A stretch of DNA of 64,000 nucleotides. Origin: Epiperipatus broadwayi (taxonomy: Eukaryota; Onychophora; Udeonychophora; Euonychophora; Peripatidae). Position 1 is the first letter of the stretch; each line of letters starts with the position of its first letter. The notes beneath the pieces were generated by a model. It searched no databases. It worked only from the letters and a program-made list of their open reading frames with translations, and was not told where the DNA came from. Positions 21,226-35,105 of the stretch are shown here, one piece after another. The stretch lies in the NCBI GenBank assembly GCA_028023455.1, contig JAQFVV010000012.1, positions 12,164,864 to 12,228,863 of the forward strand, read 5' to 3'. Position numbers and translations under genes: made by a program.

Positions 21226-24179
21226 ACTCTTATTAAAGAAAATTTTAATATTTTTTTCCATGAAGCCAAATGAAAAGTTATATAAGAAAAAGTATATTGT
21301 TTCATTGTTATATAACATTAGTTAAATTCTGAACTTTGCTATAAAATTCTCCAGCATGTCTTAACTAACTTTTAAATTGTTATTAATATTAATTATTTAC
21401 TTAAGCTCATATATAGAAAGATGATTTTTTTATAAAATTATTAAGCTTATAAAAAAGATGCATTGACAATTATTTAAAGTTATCATAAAAGACAAATTCA
21501 TGAAAAATAAATTTTTAATTATCATAATGAAAACAATGTATCCAGATTGTTTCTTATTACAATAATAATATAGTTATTCATCTCAAGTTTACTTATTCAT
21601 TTATTTATTTGAATATTTTGTTTTTAACTTGCTGATGGCTTCTAACATATTACTATCTTTAGAAAAGAAAAAATATAATTTATGTTTACTACAGTTGATT
21701 TGTAATAATAAAACTTCATAAAGCAATTTTAGATAATGAATTATCATTCTGTTAATTGCTATTCTGATTTTTATTGCCATTTAAAAAATGCATTTTTAAA
21801 GAAACTAAAATGCCATTAAAGTCATATGCTATCAGCTCCTATTATTTTACATTTATAAAATTATTTAAACTTTTTCTCCAAAGTATTTCTGTGTATATGT
21901 GGTTTGCTCTACTTTAGAAAAGGACAATGAGTTTATATATTATTTCAAAAAGAGAACAAAAAACTAAAAAGATAGTTCTTATAAAAAGGAAATAAACTGT
22001 TAATCTTGAAAATGGTATTATATATATATATTATAGCCTTTCTATTTTGCTACATCATTATGTGGTTGTAAATAATGGTCGATTTTAATAAAAAAATTAA
22101 ATTTTATATAATGATTAATAAAATCCCATTATTTAATTTGTAGAAGTTAAAATATATTGTGTCTGTAGTATTAAATTTAAGTTAATTTTTTTAATCAATA
22201 TAATCTATTCAAATTATAAATTTGAAATAAAATTGTGCTATTTATTTTAAAATAAAAGTAAATAATAGTTAAAACCATATAAGATATTTTAAATCAACAG
22301 TTACAATTATTAAAGTTTAATATTTTTATATTTATAAATGATAAAATTAAATATTGCTATTTATTTATTGTTTTAAAATCATTTAATTAATAATAAAATA
22401 ACTGAGAAATGTGTGTGTTAATAGGTGTGCACACACATTCATTTAATAAATTAGATTTACTTTGTGGTTCTTAACCCAATTTATTACTTGTTTAAATCAT
22501 AAATGTTATTATTATTTTAATTATATTAATTTCATTAAAAAGTTTCTAAAATTAAAAATTATCATAATAATGTAAATTATAAAGTTTATGTATCAAAATT
22601 TAAGTTTAAACAAAGAGCATATTATTATTAAAAGATAAATTTAAATTTGCTATTATTAAAATTAAAAAAATATTGGTTTAATAATATTAGTTATAAAATC
22701 ATTTTTAAAAGTGTACAGATTAATTAATATTTATTTTTGTGCCAGACATCTAGAAATAATTAATCAATCAGGTATTCTGAAAATTTTCATATGAATGTAG
22801 CATGAGCAGATGACAAAAAAAAATCAATTAAATTTTCAAAGAATAAACTATATCTTTTTGCTTTAAAAAATTTAAGAATAAATTTATTGAAATCTTATTA
22901 TTTTAGCCTTAAATATCTCTTGAAGAAAATAGCTTTTCTCTCTGTATAAAAATATTGCTACATTTAACATTACTCTTCAAAAGGAAGTGCAAGTGACTGC
23001 TATTTCTAATTACATGTTACTGACACATAACTAAATATTTTCAAAAATGTATCCCCACAAGGTTTTACAAAAAATGTGTTCTCAATAATATTAAAACACA
23101 CCAGTGTGCAGAAAACCAATTTTTATAATAAAAGCATCTCCATTCATCAACTACAATCAAATTCTTGTCATCTCAATGATCTTACTTAACACTTTACAGA
23201 TAACAAAAATAGCCAATTTGACATCAAACAAAAAAAAGATAGTTTGCCAAACCAATGCATATTCTATATACAACAAACTAATAAATTTAATCAAATAAAA
23301 TAAAATGGTATTTTAAATTATATAGAAATTGAATATATAAAAGACATTCATTTAAATTTTTGATCATCATTGGAAAATGGTGAAAAAAGTTTTCATAATG
23401 TTAAAACACAAAAGCAATTGTCAAAGCAAAAGAAAAAAACTTAAGACATCTAGCAGAGATAATGAAAATATATTATCAATTTTTATCCTAAAACAAAGTT
23501 CTTCAAATATCATTAATACATGTTGGACTAGGAATAGTTCTAATTTGTATACTCCTACATGTTCAAAATAACTAATCATATTAAAAGATGTAAAAGATCC
23601 AAAAAACTTGCAAAGATGAAAAAAATATCTACAGAAAAGGGATGTAATTCCCTCTATATGGATAAGGTAGGTTCAGTCTGATTACAGTGTTGAATTCTCA
23701 CATATGTTGACACAATGATATTTATCAATCATTTAAACTATTTAATTTTTCCTAACACCATTTTATCTTTCAAATTAAAATAATAATATCAACTTGCACA
23801 TAAAATATTAAGTCTTAATTCTTATTTTTTTCATAATGATTTATTGAAAACATTATAAAAAAGCCAATGAAAGCAGGTTATAAAAAAGTTAGCTATACTA
23901 ATCAGCAATTTAAAAACTATAAGCTTAATTTGAAAAAATAAAATATTAATGATAACAAATAGATATTGATTTCATATGATTTAACAGTTCATGGTAAATT
24001 GTTTAGCTTTCACGTTATTAATCTTATATTTCGTATTTTATCTAATGTTAATAGATAGATGAATAATTTTAAAATGTGATATCCAAAAAACTTAAAACTA
24101 ATATATGTATCAAATTCTTTAAATGATCAAATTTCACTGTTAAAATTTGTCCATATTATTGCCTTCTATATATAAAATG
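21226..24179. other. AT-rich DNA, nothing recognised
   Basis: Very AT-rich with only chance ORFs (two of 64 codons, at 23104 and 23377). No repeat or RNA structure was identified. Confidence 0.4.
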
Positions 24180-24775
24180 AAAAATAATCAATTTAAAACA
24201 AAACTGAAATAGACAACTCACTATAAATAAAAATATTTAATACATGAATCTGGCTTTCATTACTTAATTGAACATTTTTTTACACAATCACATGATAGAT
24301 TACCCTACAGCAACTCCCCAAAATGGACATTATGTATTACATTACAATAAATATAATTATTAAAATACATACATTAAATATAATTAGTAAAATGGGCATT
24401 GTTAAGTTATTGGAAACTTTAGAGTTATAATTTTAAAAATAAATGGAAGGGATTATTATTATTGTTTTTTTTTTAGATTATTTGTATATATATTACGGGA
24501 GGAAAGACTAATAAATTTAATCATTTTTATATACATATATGTATTTTACTTATTATATTTAATGTATGTATTTTAATAATTATATTTATTGTAATGTAAA
24601 CAATGTCAATGTGGGGGGGGGGGTTGTTGTAGGATAATTGGACGTGTGATTGTTTAAAAGAAACATCTTGAAAAAGATTCCATTAAGAAATGAAAACTGG
24701 ATTGATGTATTAAATAATATTTTTATTTATAGTGAATTGTCTATTTCAATTTTGTTTTAAATTGATTATTTTTAA
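24180..24775. repeat. Long inverted repeat, ~210-230 bp arms
   Basis: The left arm 24180-24392 (AATAATCAATTTAAAAC, AAATAGACAACTCACTAT, TTACATTACAATAAATATAA, TACATACATTAAATATAA) is matched in reverse by 24543-24773. The spacer is ~150 bp and includes an A/T-rich stretch with TTACGGGAGGAAAG. One arm has an 11-base G run where the other has CTCCCC. No ORF or terminal consensus is visible. It may be a foldback MITE or an inverted duplication. Confidence 0.85.
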
Positions 24776-25925
24776 GGGATCAAATTGTATATAAATGAAA
24801 TGTTTTTTTTATATTATGAAATCAACATGAAGTATTGAGAAGATTTTATCAATGTAATATTAGCAACTGTTTTTTTATATGAGGAAATATGTAATTTTAC
24901 TTTTAAATTTAATTTTGATTGTGCTAGAATTCTTCATTTGGAAAGAAATAATAGAAATATGAAATTTAAATAACTTATGTAAATAGAAAATGTTTTATTG
25001 ATAGGTAAAACATAAATACTAAAATGAATAATTCTTGGGATATCATATGATTATATTCATTTTCAGCAAATTTAAAGTTTTTAGCAATTGAGAAAGATTA
25101 TGAAAGTAAGTGAAAGAATCTTTGAATTTTTATTATTAATATTTATTATTAATCTCTTAATAAGCAACTTTTTTGCTATTCCAATGGGTTATTGTTTTTT
25201 GTAATTTTATTTTTTCTTAATATATATATTTTCATTACATATTTAAGTATTTGAAAAGATTGAAAATAAAAAGTAATCTTTAAAAAATAAATATTGCCTT
25301 TGTAAATAAATAATATTAATAAACAAATATAATAATCAAACAAAGGATTTCATTTTTGATTTTAGGCTAAAAATATATTAAAGAAAAAAAATTTCTCTAA
25401 TAAATTTCTATTAATGAACCAAATTTGGGTAAAAAAATGTTCAAGCTATAAAATTATTTTTAATAGAAAGAAATTCAACTTTTAATTATAAAAAAAGCAA
25501 TAAAAATAATAAAGATATTTTAGAGAGTAGGTAATTTTTCATTTCAAAATAGATATTTTTTATTAATAATAAGCATTTTCATTGTTTCATTTGCTGCTAA
25601 AACAAATATTTTCAAATAAAATTGAATGTATACAGCATATACTTATTCAAAAACAGATATTTAATATTACATTAATAAAAATATTTTAAAAAATAAATTA
25701 TGTGTAAATTGTATTTTTCAATTTTTTATAAATGGACATCACACAAGCACATTGAATACCTTCTTATTAAAGTAAATATTTGATCTCCTTGAATCGACTT
25801 TTCATTTTTTCATGCTGATATTTAAGGATTTTATTTAGTATTAATATCAATAAAAAAATTGGATTTCTACTTTTTGTTGTCAAAGAAATTCATTTTTAGT
25901 CCAATTGTGGTAATAATGTAATATA
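24776..25925. other. AT-rich DNA, nothing recognised
   Basis: No ORF of 60 codons and no repeat or RNA feature was seen before the truncated LINE. Confidence 0.4.
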
Positions 25926-25932
25926 GTATCAC

Positions 25933-26456
25933 ATGCCTGACATATACATGCCAGCATTCTTCCTTCCTGATAAATCACATCTGCAAACACTACTGAAAAT
26001 CATCAATAAACATACAAAAAAATTAAACCTACAAATCAACAACAGTAAATCATCAATATGGAAAATTAAATCTGGAACTATAATTCAATCAATATTCACA
26101 TCAAAACCTCAACACTTCTTAGGCTTTCCTATAGCCAAAACTAAATTCACCATGACCAAAGAAATCCAAAACACAATTCTTGAAAAACCAAGAAAGTAGT
26201 GAAATCACTTTCTGGGATCTCACTGTCACTTCCAGGCAAAGCTACATTGTTCATTATGCTAGTGTTCTCCAGACTAAACTATTATCTGCCAATTATTAAA
26301 CCCACCAAAATCTTTGAAAAGGCAGTCAACTCACTATGTTCTAAATTACTATGGAAAGGAAAGGTTGTCACCATAAGCATTGCAAAAACACAAATTCCCA
26401 AAGAACTTAACAGCCTTGGCCTTCACTCAGTTTCCACAGTACACCTGCAAAAATAA
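25933..26456 (+). pseudogene. LINE ORF2: end of RT and thumb region
   Basis: Two overlapping open segments in different frames (25933-26199 and 26199-26456) make one colinear protein region. The first has DKSHLQTLLKIINKHTKKLN followed by INNSKSS, which is the RT block after the catalytic YADD (L...L..F....GL.IN..KS), and QHFLGFPI, the family's YLGxxI motif. The second continues with a GKATL segment and LLWKGK, the LINE 'FLW.GK' motif. A one-base frameshift separates the two. The catalytic box itself is lost by truncation. Confidence 0.85.
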
Positions 26457-26522
26457 TTAACAGCACTGCGTACCTTCTCCCTGAAATCTGCCCACCTGAA
26501 TATAACACTAACTATTGCACCC

Positions 26523-27199
26523 ATGGACACTCCACCACCTAAATGCAGCATATGGATGACACAAATATGGAATTATGTCAATAACTGCATTAGCCTAGCA
26601 CAAAACACACTTGATAGCAAAAAGTCATATTGGAATGTGTACAAACTCAAGATCAACACTCCTACTGCACTCACAAGTGCTCTTAGCTTTAACAATAGAA
26701 TAATGATTAAGAAAGCAAAATATTGATTCTTAGAACTGAAATATATAGACTTTATTATAAAATTAAATCTGTTGCTCATTACCCACCAGCCATTTTCTAG
26801 TGTGGAAAAGGGGATTTACCAAAATTAACTCGCGATGTCACTTATGTGCTATGGAGGATGAAATGATCCAACACATCTTTCATAACTGTCCGATACTTAG
26901 CTCACTAAAAACATTTATTAATTAATGATAAATCCAGAAAACAAAATGCAGACTTGTTCTCGATTCAACATTCAATCAAGAGCAGAAATTTTTCAAACAT
27001 CAGACTCTCAATCTTTATCTTCTTTGCAATCTGGCTAACCAGATGCAAACATGTAATTAGTAATACGACAACCAATATCCTGGATACCTTCAAAACATTG
27101 ATTAAGAGCATCAGCATTAGAGACAGAATGTTAGCTCCAGACTGGCTGCATAAAGAAACATGGTCCAAAGTTTTTCTAATAGAAGAAGAAGAATCATAG
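26523..27199 (+). pseudogene. LINE ORF2: C-terminal domain with zinc-knuckle
   Basis: After a stop at 26454 the same frame resumes (26523-26726, SIWMTQIWNYVNNCI). In another frame 26836-26900 reads CHLCAMEDEMIQHIFHNCP, the C-x2-C...H-x4-C knuckle found at the end of many LINE ORF2 and plant-type RT proteins. A third frame (26954-27199) supplies FFAIWLTRCKHVI and ends at a stop before the 3'UTR. This region is thought to bind template RNA. At least two frameshifts are present. Confidence 0.8.
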
Positions 27200-27330
27200 A
27201 ACTTACTCTGTCACCTCAAGACTCCACTCTACAGCAATACAGAATAAATTTTCTCAAGCTGTGTTAAAAATGTAGTTCATGTATAAACAAAGTCAATAAA
27301 TTTTCTTTTTTTTTTAAAAAAAAAAAAAAG

Positions 27331-30300
27331 CTGAAAGTGTTAATAATAATTTTATTTATTACATATACAAAGTATGTCACACATGTACAGTAGTGAATTA
27401 TGCAGAACTTTATAAAAATGTATATAGTTTTAATAATACTTCTGTTTTATATTTTATTGCAGAAGGTTTTTTATATAGTTTTGTGCAAAGCTTTCAATTG
27501 TGTGTAGATTCTTATTTGTTCTATGTTTTTATACCTATTTTATATCTCAACATGACTATATACAATCATTATATTTAATAATCTTTGATTTTTATTATTA
27601 TTATTTAGAAATAAATTATGAGGATTTGTGATGTCATATAATAATTTCATCAAAATGGAAATACATCAAACAGCTTAACTTTAAATACTTGTAAAATTGA
27701 ATGATTGTCTTTGCTTTATTGCTATAATGTGTTAATAATAATTTAAATGCTGTATTTTCTCCATTATTTTGTTTAATCTTTCTATCTATTAATGTAGACA
27801 TTATTTTCACTGTAAAAACATGTTTTTATACAATAATTAAAAGAAATACAATAAAGCTGATTAGTTTCTGATATTTTAATATTTCATTCTTTTTCAGGAC
27901 TTGAAAATGCTTGACATGATGGTAACAGATTGAAGCACATAGGTCTATGAACCGCAGTACAATTTTATGATGGCAGGTGATCAAGATTTTTTGTACTGCC
28001 AACCAACAAATGTTTCAATTATATGTCTTAACTATTGTCTTCAGCTATACTTTTTATATCATATTACTCTACAGTATTCTATATGTGCCTGATTATGCCA
28101 GCCTGATTTTATCTACACCAGTGAGAAGCATTAAATTCCATCGAAAATCAACCTTTAAATATGCATTCAGAAACAATATTTATTTTTATTGTACTACTGA
28201 TTTTAATGATGTGAAAACATTCAAACATTTTAATGTGTAAGAATTATTGGATAAAAATTTAAAATAATAATAAAACACAATAGTAAAAAAAAAAACAAAT
28301 CTAGTCATTTATTTGATTCTATTATATGTGATCTGATAATTTTTCATCCTTCCATAAATGATTCGGTAGCAAAAAAGTGTTAACCAGATTACTGTTTTTA
28401 ATGAAAATTTTTAATGTAAGTTGGGATTCATGAGGTGTTTTGTTTTAGTACTGTAACCATATGGTTAGTCTTGATATTCATAAAGCCATTTTTTATCAGT
28501 TTATTAACTAAAATTTTTAACTTTTAATCATTTGTAATCTTAATGATTTAAATTTATTGTTTGAATCAGTAGTGTCGTCTCATGATTATTAATTTTAGAG
28601 GATGAAAATAATTAAACTTGTAAGACTTTATAGGAGAGTACATAGTTTGAATATTCAACATATTTTTCAGCTATCTACCAGTTTGTGTGTGGGCATACTC
28701 ACATACAATCTGACAACTAAATTAGTTTCCATAATTATAATATAATAAGGTAATATTGTTACTAAATAATAGTTTTTCAACAGACTCAAAATTGGAATTA
28801 TTTTAAGTTAGACAGTATAATTAATTATTAAATATATATTTTTCTGCAGTCTAAAATATTATTAAACACTTTAATTAATTATCATCTGTGTTTAAAGGTG
28901 ATTTACTAATTTTAGACAAATATAATCACTTACAATAATATGATTGGTTTATTGATTTACAGACAGCCCCTTGACTAAAAGCCTATAAATAGGCTTGCAC
29001 AAATTTTATTAAAAAGTCTTTTTCTACTGAAAAACAAGATATTTTTTAAGTTAAAAGAAAATATGGAGATCATTCTATAATTTAAGTCTAGATATTATTT
29101 GAAATATATTATTTTCCATAGTGAAAGTGCAAATTATTTGTTGTTATTAATTAATGAACTATGGAGTAAATTCTAAGTATCCTGCATCTATGGAAGAACA
29201 CTCTACTATTGTCAGTTAGTAATTTGGTAACTGGTTCACTAACAAAATAAAAGCTATATCAAGGAACTGGCAACCAAAAGTAAACTCAAATGTAAGCTGG
29301 TCAAGAAACCCATAAGCTTAAAATTTTATAATTTATCTTACAAATGTTTTGTTTATAATAGCCATATAATAAATATTGCTAAATAAATTTGGAATTGTAA
29401 TAGAGAATCATTTTGGAACTTTTGTTCGTAAAAGAAATTTAAAAGTGAACTATACTAAAGGATATCTATTTTTTGTTGCTAAATAATTTTCTGGTACAAT
29501 TATAAAATGCTTTTATTAAAATGAAATATCTTAAATCAGAAAATAATTAAAATTATTTTATTGCATTTAATTTAGTAGCAATAATAAATCATACCCACCT
29601 AAGTTTCATTAATCATAAATAAATGGACTATTATATATTAAAGTTATTAAAAAATAGGTTACTGAAATAAAACTGGATATGACTGTATAAAATTTTGCTT
29701 AGCTTTAGTGGAATTATCATGTTTATTAAATAGAATAATAGTATTTTGCCAATATTACTTCAAAGTTCAACTTAATTCCAAATTTATAATTTATCGTATT
29801 AATAATATTGTGAAGGTTAAAAATACAATAGAATATTTATTGGCTAGCTAAATTGTGCCTTAAAACTAAATAATTATCCACAGTAATAATAATTAAAATC
29901 AATGTTCTTCTTCTGCATTGTATTTTCTGCTAGTTTGAAAGAGTAAAATTTTTCAAAAGAAAAATGAAAGTTCGTAATTATTTAATGATTTGACAATTCC
30001 TTATGATTATTAATTTGATTAATAAATGTTTATTTTGAAGTATCCAGAATGTACAATCCTAATAGAATATATTGGAATGAATCTTTATAAATATCTATAA
30101 TAAATAATAAAAGTTGTAAGGATAATATTTATAGAGGAGAAATGCAATAGGAAATGGAGAGTAATTCTGATATTGTTAAGTAGTAAAGAACATTACAAAG
30201 CTTCAAAGAATTCTGCAGTTTTTAAATCATTGCATTCAAGTTTTTCTTTTCTTCACAGAAGAAATGTGAAGAAATCTCTAATAATATTTTTTAAATTTTA

Positions 30301-32289
30301 TTTTAATGTGTATTTTATTATAATTCTATGTATGTTTTATGAGCAATTGGTTTGCTCATAAAATAAAAGAATCCAAAACAATTAGAGTTGAATATAATTA
30401 TGCTTATGAAACAAAAAAGATATGCAGTAATGTTAGGTTTAGATCTTGTTTGTATCAATAAGCAACCACGAGGAAGGTAAAAGTCACTTATAATAATTTG
30501 TTAAACTTTATTACGCTATTTTTTTTTAAATGACTTTTTGGTAAAGCTGCAACTACTAAATAATCATGGAAAATAAAATTCAATTTTGCAAATATAGACA
30601 TATTTAATATTGTTTTATATTGTATTACATAATTAATTACCACTAATAATTATTACAGTTGAAGATCATTTTCAAGTTGATAATTACTATTTTAATTTCC
30701 ATGTATTAATTTATGATTATATTCCATCTGTTTGGTGTTCACACTTATAAGATAGACATTGTTTATTTGTGAGATTTAATTGTTGGCATATTAGATAATT
30801 ATGATATTATGTGTTGCTATATTTGATATTTGTATTTATATCCATGTCATGTCATATGATGCATATTTTTTCCTTACTCTGCATGAAAGTGTAAATCATT
30901 ATCATGGGTGAATTATATATGATGCCATAAATTTTTGAGCCAATTAAGATCTATGCTATTACAATGGATTTCATGTATTTTCTTAAACAAGGGATTAACC
31001 ACCCCTTTTCCACTATATTCCTATAGGTGTTCCCAAATAGTGGGACTGGGATTTCAGACCATTCATAGTCATGGAGTGGCTGTGGTTTAGGTTACTTATT
31101 TGCCTTAGCTCACCCATTGTACCTCTGGCTATATTACATATGACATTAGATTTCATTCCATTAAGTCTTGACAATTTAATATTTAGTGACAATGAAATCA
31201 TTCTTTAGAAGATATGAATTAGATATGTGAACCCTGTCAGCATTAAGCAAATGATCATACCCAATAGTAATATCCCTGTTAAGTGTTAGTTTATAATACT
31301 AGATTATTGTACTAGGGTATTATCTACCCAACATGATCTCAAATACATATGCTGCATTTGTTATTTGCTATTTATAGGTAAATATTGATATACTACGATT
31401 TTCAATAGTATTAAAGAAAAGTTTTGTGATATGATATTAGGAAATCAAGTGTAGAGCTATAGTAATATTGACTTATTTTAAAACAGATTAGAATAATATT
31501 GTTAGTCTAGCATCTTGGATAAATAAAAATAGAATGTCATATAATCTTCTTAATATATTAAAATAAGCATAATTATTAAAGCTTTGGGGAATATTCATTA
31601 TTTTACATTGCCTAGTATTGAGTATTGTCAGACTACCATTCAATAGATAGGAATCTTGGAATTATCATGCTTATATTTAATTTTAATAAATAAGTTTCAT
31701 AAACCTATGTGTGATAAATAAAATATAGCAAATGTGTAAGAAGCTAAAAAATTTAAATTATGGAATGGGTGTAAATACTAATACTGTAAAAAGATGATAA
31801 TGTATTATAATTTTGATTACAATCAAGGAGATCTCTCTGTGTTAATATTATAGTTATGCTAACAAAATCTTGTTTTATGTACTTTCATTTTTTATAAGTT
31901 TGATAAAAAAAGATATATATTTTTTAATGTGTAAATATTGTAAATAAAATTTGTTTTTGAAATTCACTAAGTTGTTAGTAATCTTATTACTGAACACTAT
32001 CCATATTGTTATTGCTATTACCATATCCATACATTATTGTTATAGTGATCACCATTGTTATCACTTAATGTTATTGGTTTTATTATATGTTCAGCATATC
32101 ATTAATCAATTTTACTAAAATCTTATGCTGAGAATATATAAAATTATTATATTGATTGAGTAAAATATTATTGATATTATGCAGAGATGCTATTTAAAAA
32201 TGATATATTAAAAGTAAAATATTTTATTTTTGATGTATCCATATGTATAACTATATACATTAAGACACAATGTTCTTAAATAATTAGAA
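27331..32289. other. AT-rich DNA, nothing firmly recognised
   Basis: About 5 kb with only chance ORFs of 61-87 codons (for example 27393, 27977, 30173). A less AT-rich patch at 30930-31210 contains a 62-codon minus ORF (GMKSNVICNIARGTMGEL) without a known motif; it may be a fossil repeat. Confidence 0.35.
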
Positions 32290-32910
32290 TAGCAAATAGT
32301 CCGCAACAACTTTATTTCTACAATTCACTAATGTTCAATTTCCTCGATATACATTCAGGCTGGCTGCTACAAAAATGGTTCACAATGGGCAAGGTTTACA
32401 CACACCTTGACCCCAGTCCAGTTTAGCTGCATATGAACACTTTGTAGTATAGCACTGTGACTGACCTTAAGCTCCTTACAGCTTCCATCTCTGCAACAGT
32501 CTACCAGTAACTTCACTTGAAAAATGCTGGAAACTCAACTCTTTATTCAGTTGCTATCCGGATGGTTTCCTCAGGCTACGGTCTCTTTCAGCTATACTCA
32601 TGGACTACATTTCCATTGAGTGCTGGACATTAACTGCAAGCACTAATGCTAGATATCTCCTAATGGTGGAATTGAACAGGAACATCTGTCTACTGGAGAT
32701 TCACTCAAATACTGCCTGATGTAGTTGTTACAGTCTTTTTATAGCTTTCTGATAACTGCAGCAATTAATTACATTGTCCAATAAGGTAAGGTCTCTTATC
32801 TAGAAATATTTGCAATCAGCAAATATTTCTTGGAATTATCATTTGCCATTACGTTAATGCCTTAATTAAATTCCTCAGTTATCAGTGCGCGATCTAAAAA
32901 CAACCTCTCG
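32290..32910 (-). mobile_element. LTR-like block (possible solo LTR)
   Basis: This ~600 bp block has clearly higher G+C than its surroundings and no ORF. On the minus strand it contains GCTATAAAAAGACTG (TATA-box-like, about 32736-32750), then ~400 bp later AATAAA in GTAGAAATAAAGTTGTTGCGG (about 32306-32326). A second AATAAA lies at about 32545. Promoter followed by polyadenylation signal inside one block is the layout of a retroviral-type LTR. No flanking gag-pol, primer-binding site or exact TG...CA ends with TSD could be fixed. It could instead be another GC-richer repeat. Confidence 0.35.
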
Positions 32911-34764
32911 AATAAATACTAGTTTTTCTGGAGTGCATAAACTTGTATGCAGTTTTTACAAAATACAACAATTTTAAAGAATAATATTTCAATAAGTTGT
33001 AAAATGCCATCATTCATTAAATCTGGTCATACTGTTCAGAGAGGTCAAACGTAAATTGTTCTCAGATAATGTTATCATTGTCTTATTGTTATAATAATTG
33101 TTATCAAAACATTTTAAGATTATCTCATAGTAAAGCTGATTATTATGTTTACATTATTATAATGGGTTTGAATTATTATAAAGTTTAAACTTTATCTTTG
33201 TTATTCCTAGTAAAGAGTCAAATATTTTTTAGTTATTTTATTTTTTTATATTTGGTCAGCAGTAAAATTCCTTTGCTGATTCAGAAATACATTATAAAAT
33301 TATTAGAATCTAATATCATATGAACCCTGAGAAATTAATTTATTGATTAATTATTTTAAACTTGGATTTTGTTTGTCAGATTTATTTGGTATACATTTCC
33401 TTGGTTTCTTATTTTATTCTTATTAATTGATTAAGATCCCAAAGATTTAAACTTTCTTCTTTATTTATTTAAACTTAAAACTCTTGCTTTTATTTTAATA
33501 GTATCAAATTAATATTGCCGATTTCCATTCATCATCACTAACATTGTTATCATACTTCATCCATATTTTGTTTTCTTTTAATTTCATCATCATCTCATTT
33601 TATTATCCCAGCACAGTTTATTCACTCTTCATTGACCCCCATTTCATTTCAACTTAATTATTCTTCCCCTTTTATTCTCGTTCTTACTTGTCATTTATTT
33701 CATACTGTTAATTTCAGGATCATTCACTAAACAGATATTATCCTGATTATTAATCACTTAATATAACTGTAAATTAAATAGATGTCTTTTATTATGATGA
33801 TGATTCAGGTATTAAAAGTTACTTTAATTAGAATGTTTTGTATAATGTCAGATTATAAGGAACTTAGAGTTAATGTACTGTAAGATCTGTAGTGCATTGT
33901 AAGCTCTCCTGATTATGCTCTACCCATATACTCATGCTATAATCATTCTTTACTAATATACTATGCTCTATACTCATGTTAGCCAAGCAAGCTCTATTTT
34001 TATATGTTGTGTTTGCTCTATTATTTCACTTTAATCATAATCTGTTGTAGGGAGTAGAGGTTACAGTATATATAATATTTCACATAAAATCAATTTTTGA
34101 TGACAGTGCTATTAATGATTAGTAATTTTTATTGCTTAAGCAAGACTATGAAATCAATAAATCCATTCTTGCCTGCTTATACGTTTTAACATAGAACTAT
34201 ATAATCATTCAAAAAGTTCACACAAAAACTAAGATAAAAGGCTTTTTTTTTGTAATGCTTATTATGCTGCTAGAATGCTATAGTTTGAAACTTTTTTCTA
34301 TCATAAAATGTTTTTTAAAGAAACTGTTGTCAGTGCTTGGATTGATGAAATCATAAGTTCAAAAGAAATAACGTGTGCCATATGTCTTTAAAAAACTACA
34401 TGTTAAAATGCATGAGATCATCATGCAATGAAGTTGTTTTAAAGATTCTTGTTATTTATAAAAAGAAACTGTCAAACCGTTTGTAATTTTTTTTTTCAAG
34501 TGAAACATTGTAGGCAGTAAAAAGAATCTTTCAATTAAAATTTTGAGGTCAAAGTCAAATTTTTACTTTATTAAAATTAATTTAAAATTCAATGCAATCA
34601 AACTAGAACCTGACAGTAAAGTGTTAACAACATTTAAATTTTAAATAGATAAAAAGGTTTACTTATTATAAGTATAATTGAAATATTGAACAATATTACT
34701 ATTACTACTATTTACAAAGTAGATTTTAACTGAAATACATGCTTATTATGTGCCTGTATCAATA
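32911..34764. other. AT-rich DNA, nothing recognised
   Basis: Contains simple motif reiterations (attgttat, actcatgctat) but no gene or mobile element that I can support. Confidence 0.4.
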
Positions 34765-35105
34765 TATATATATATAATATAGAGTATATGAGCACAGACT
34801 TTCACACGACCCACCACTCTCCACTCTATTTCATAACACATATATTGAACACATATATGTTGAAAAGATAAATAATCACCAATATACGTATTTCATGCTA
34901 AACCTGCAATCATCAGTTGGTCCAGATTATCATCTCTACATATATATGTAAGTGCTCAGATATATATTAAGATAGCGAAATCTTCATACTTTAATAATGG
35001 ACAGGCTTCAATCCATTCCACAGTCCAACTCTTCAACCATCCATCCAATTGAAAATCTGATGATGGAACGCTCAAAGGCCACCCTGAGGCCAAGATTCTC
35101 GTTGA
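34765..35105 (-). repeat. Repeat family R3, minus-strand copy
   Basis: Read on the minus strand, segments TTCCATCATCAGAT, AATTGGATGGATGG, GAAGCCTGTC, TTATCTTAATATA-like, CTGAGCACT, GATAATCTGGACCAACTGAT and AGCATGAAATAC occur in the same order as at 54735-55030. The copy lacks the far end with the B-box-like motif. An (AT)n tract borders it at 34754-34778. Confidence 0.75.

Larger units (their letters stand above)
25926..27330 (+). mobile_element. 5'-truncated non-LTR retrotransposon (LINE)
   Basis: The insertion preserves the 3' third of a LINE ORF2: end of the RT domain, thumb-like region, C-terminal zinc-knuckle, ~130 bp 3'UTR and a terminal T/A-rich tract ending in an A-run at about 27330. 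5' truncation is normal for target-primed reverse transcription that stops early. The three reading-frame changes and several stops mean it is an old copy. Similar direct repeats (tggtaataatg / tgttaataata) flank it but are too poor to call a TSD. The RT/thumb pattern and CxxC-H-C knuckle resemble L1/Tx1-type ORF2, without certainty. Confidence 0.85.
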
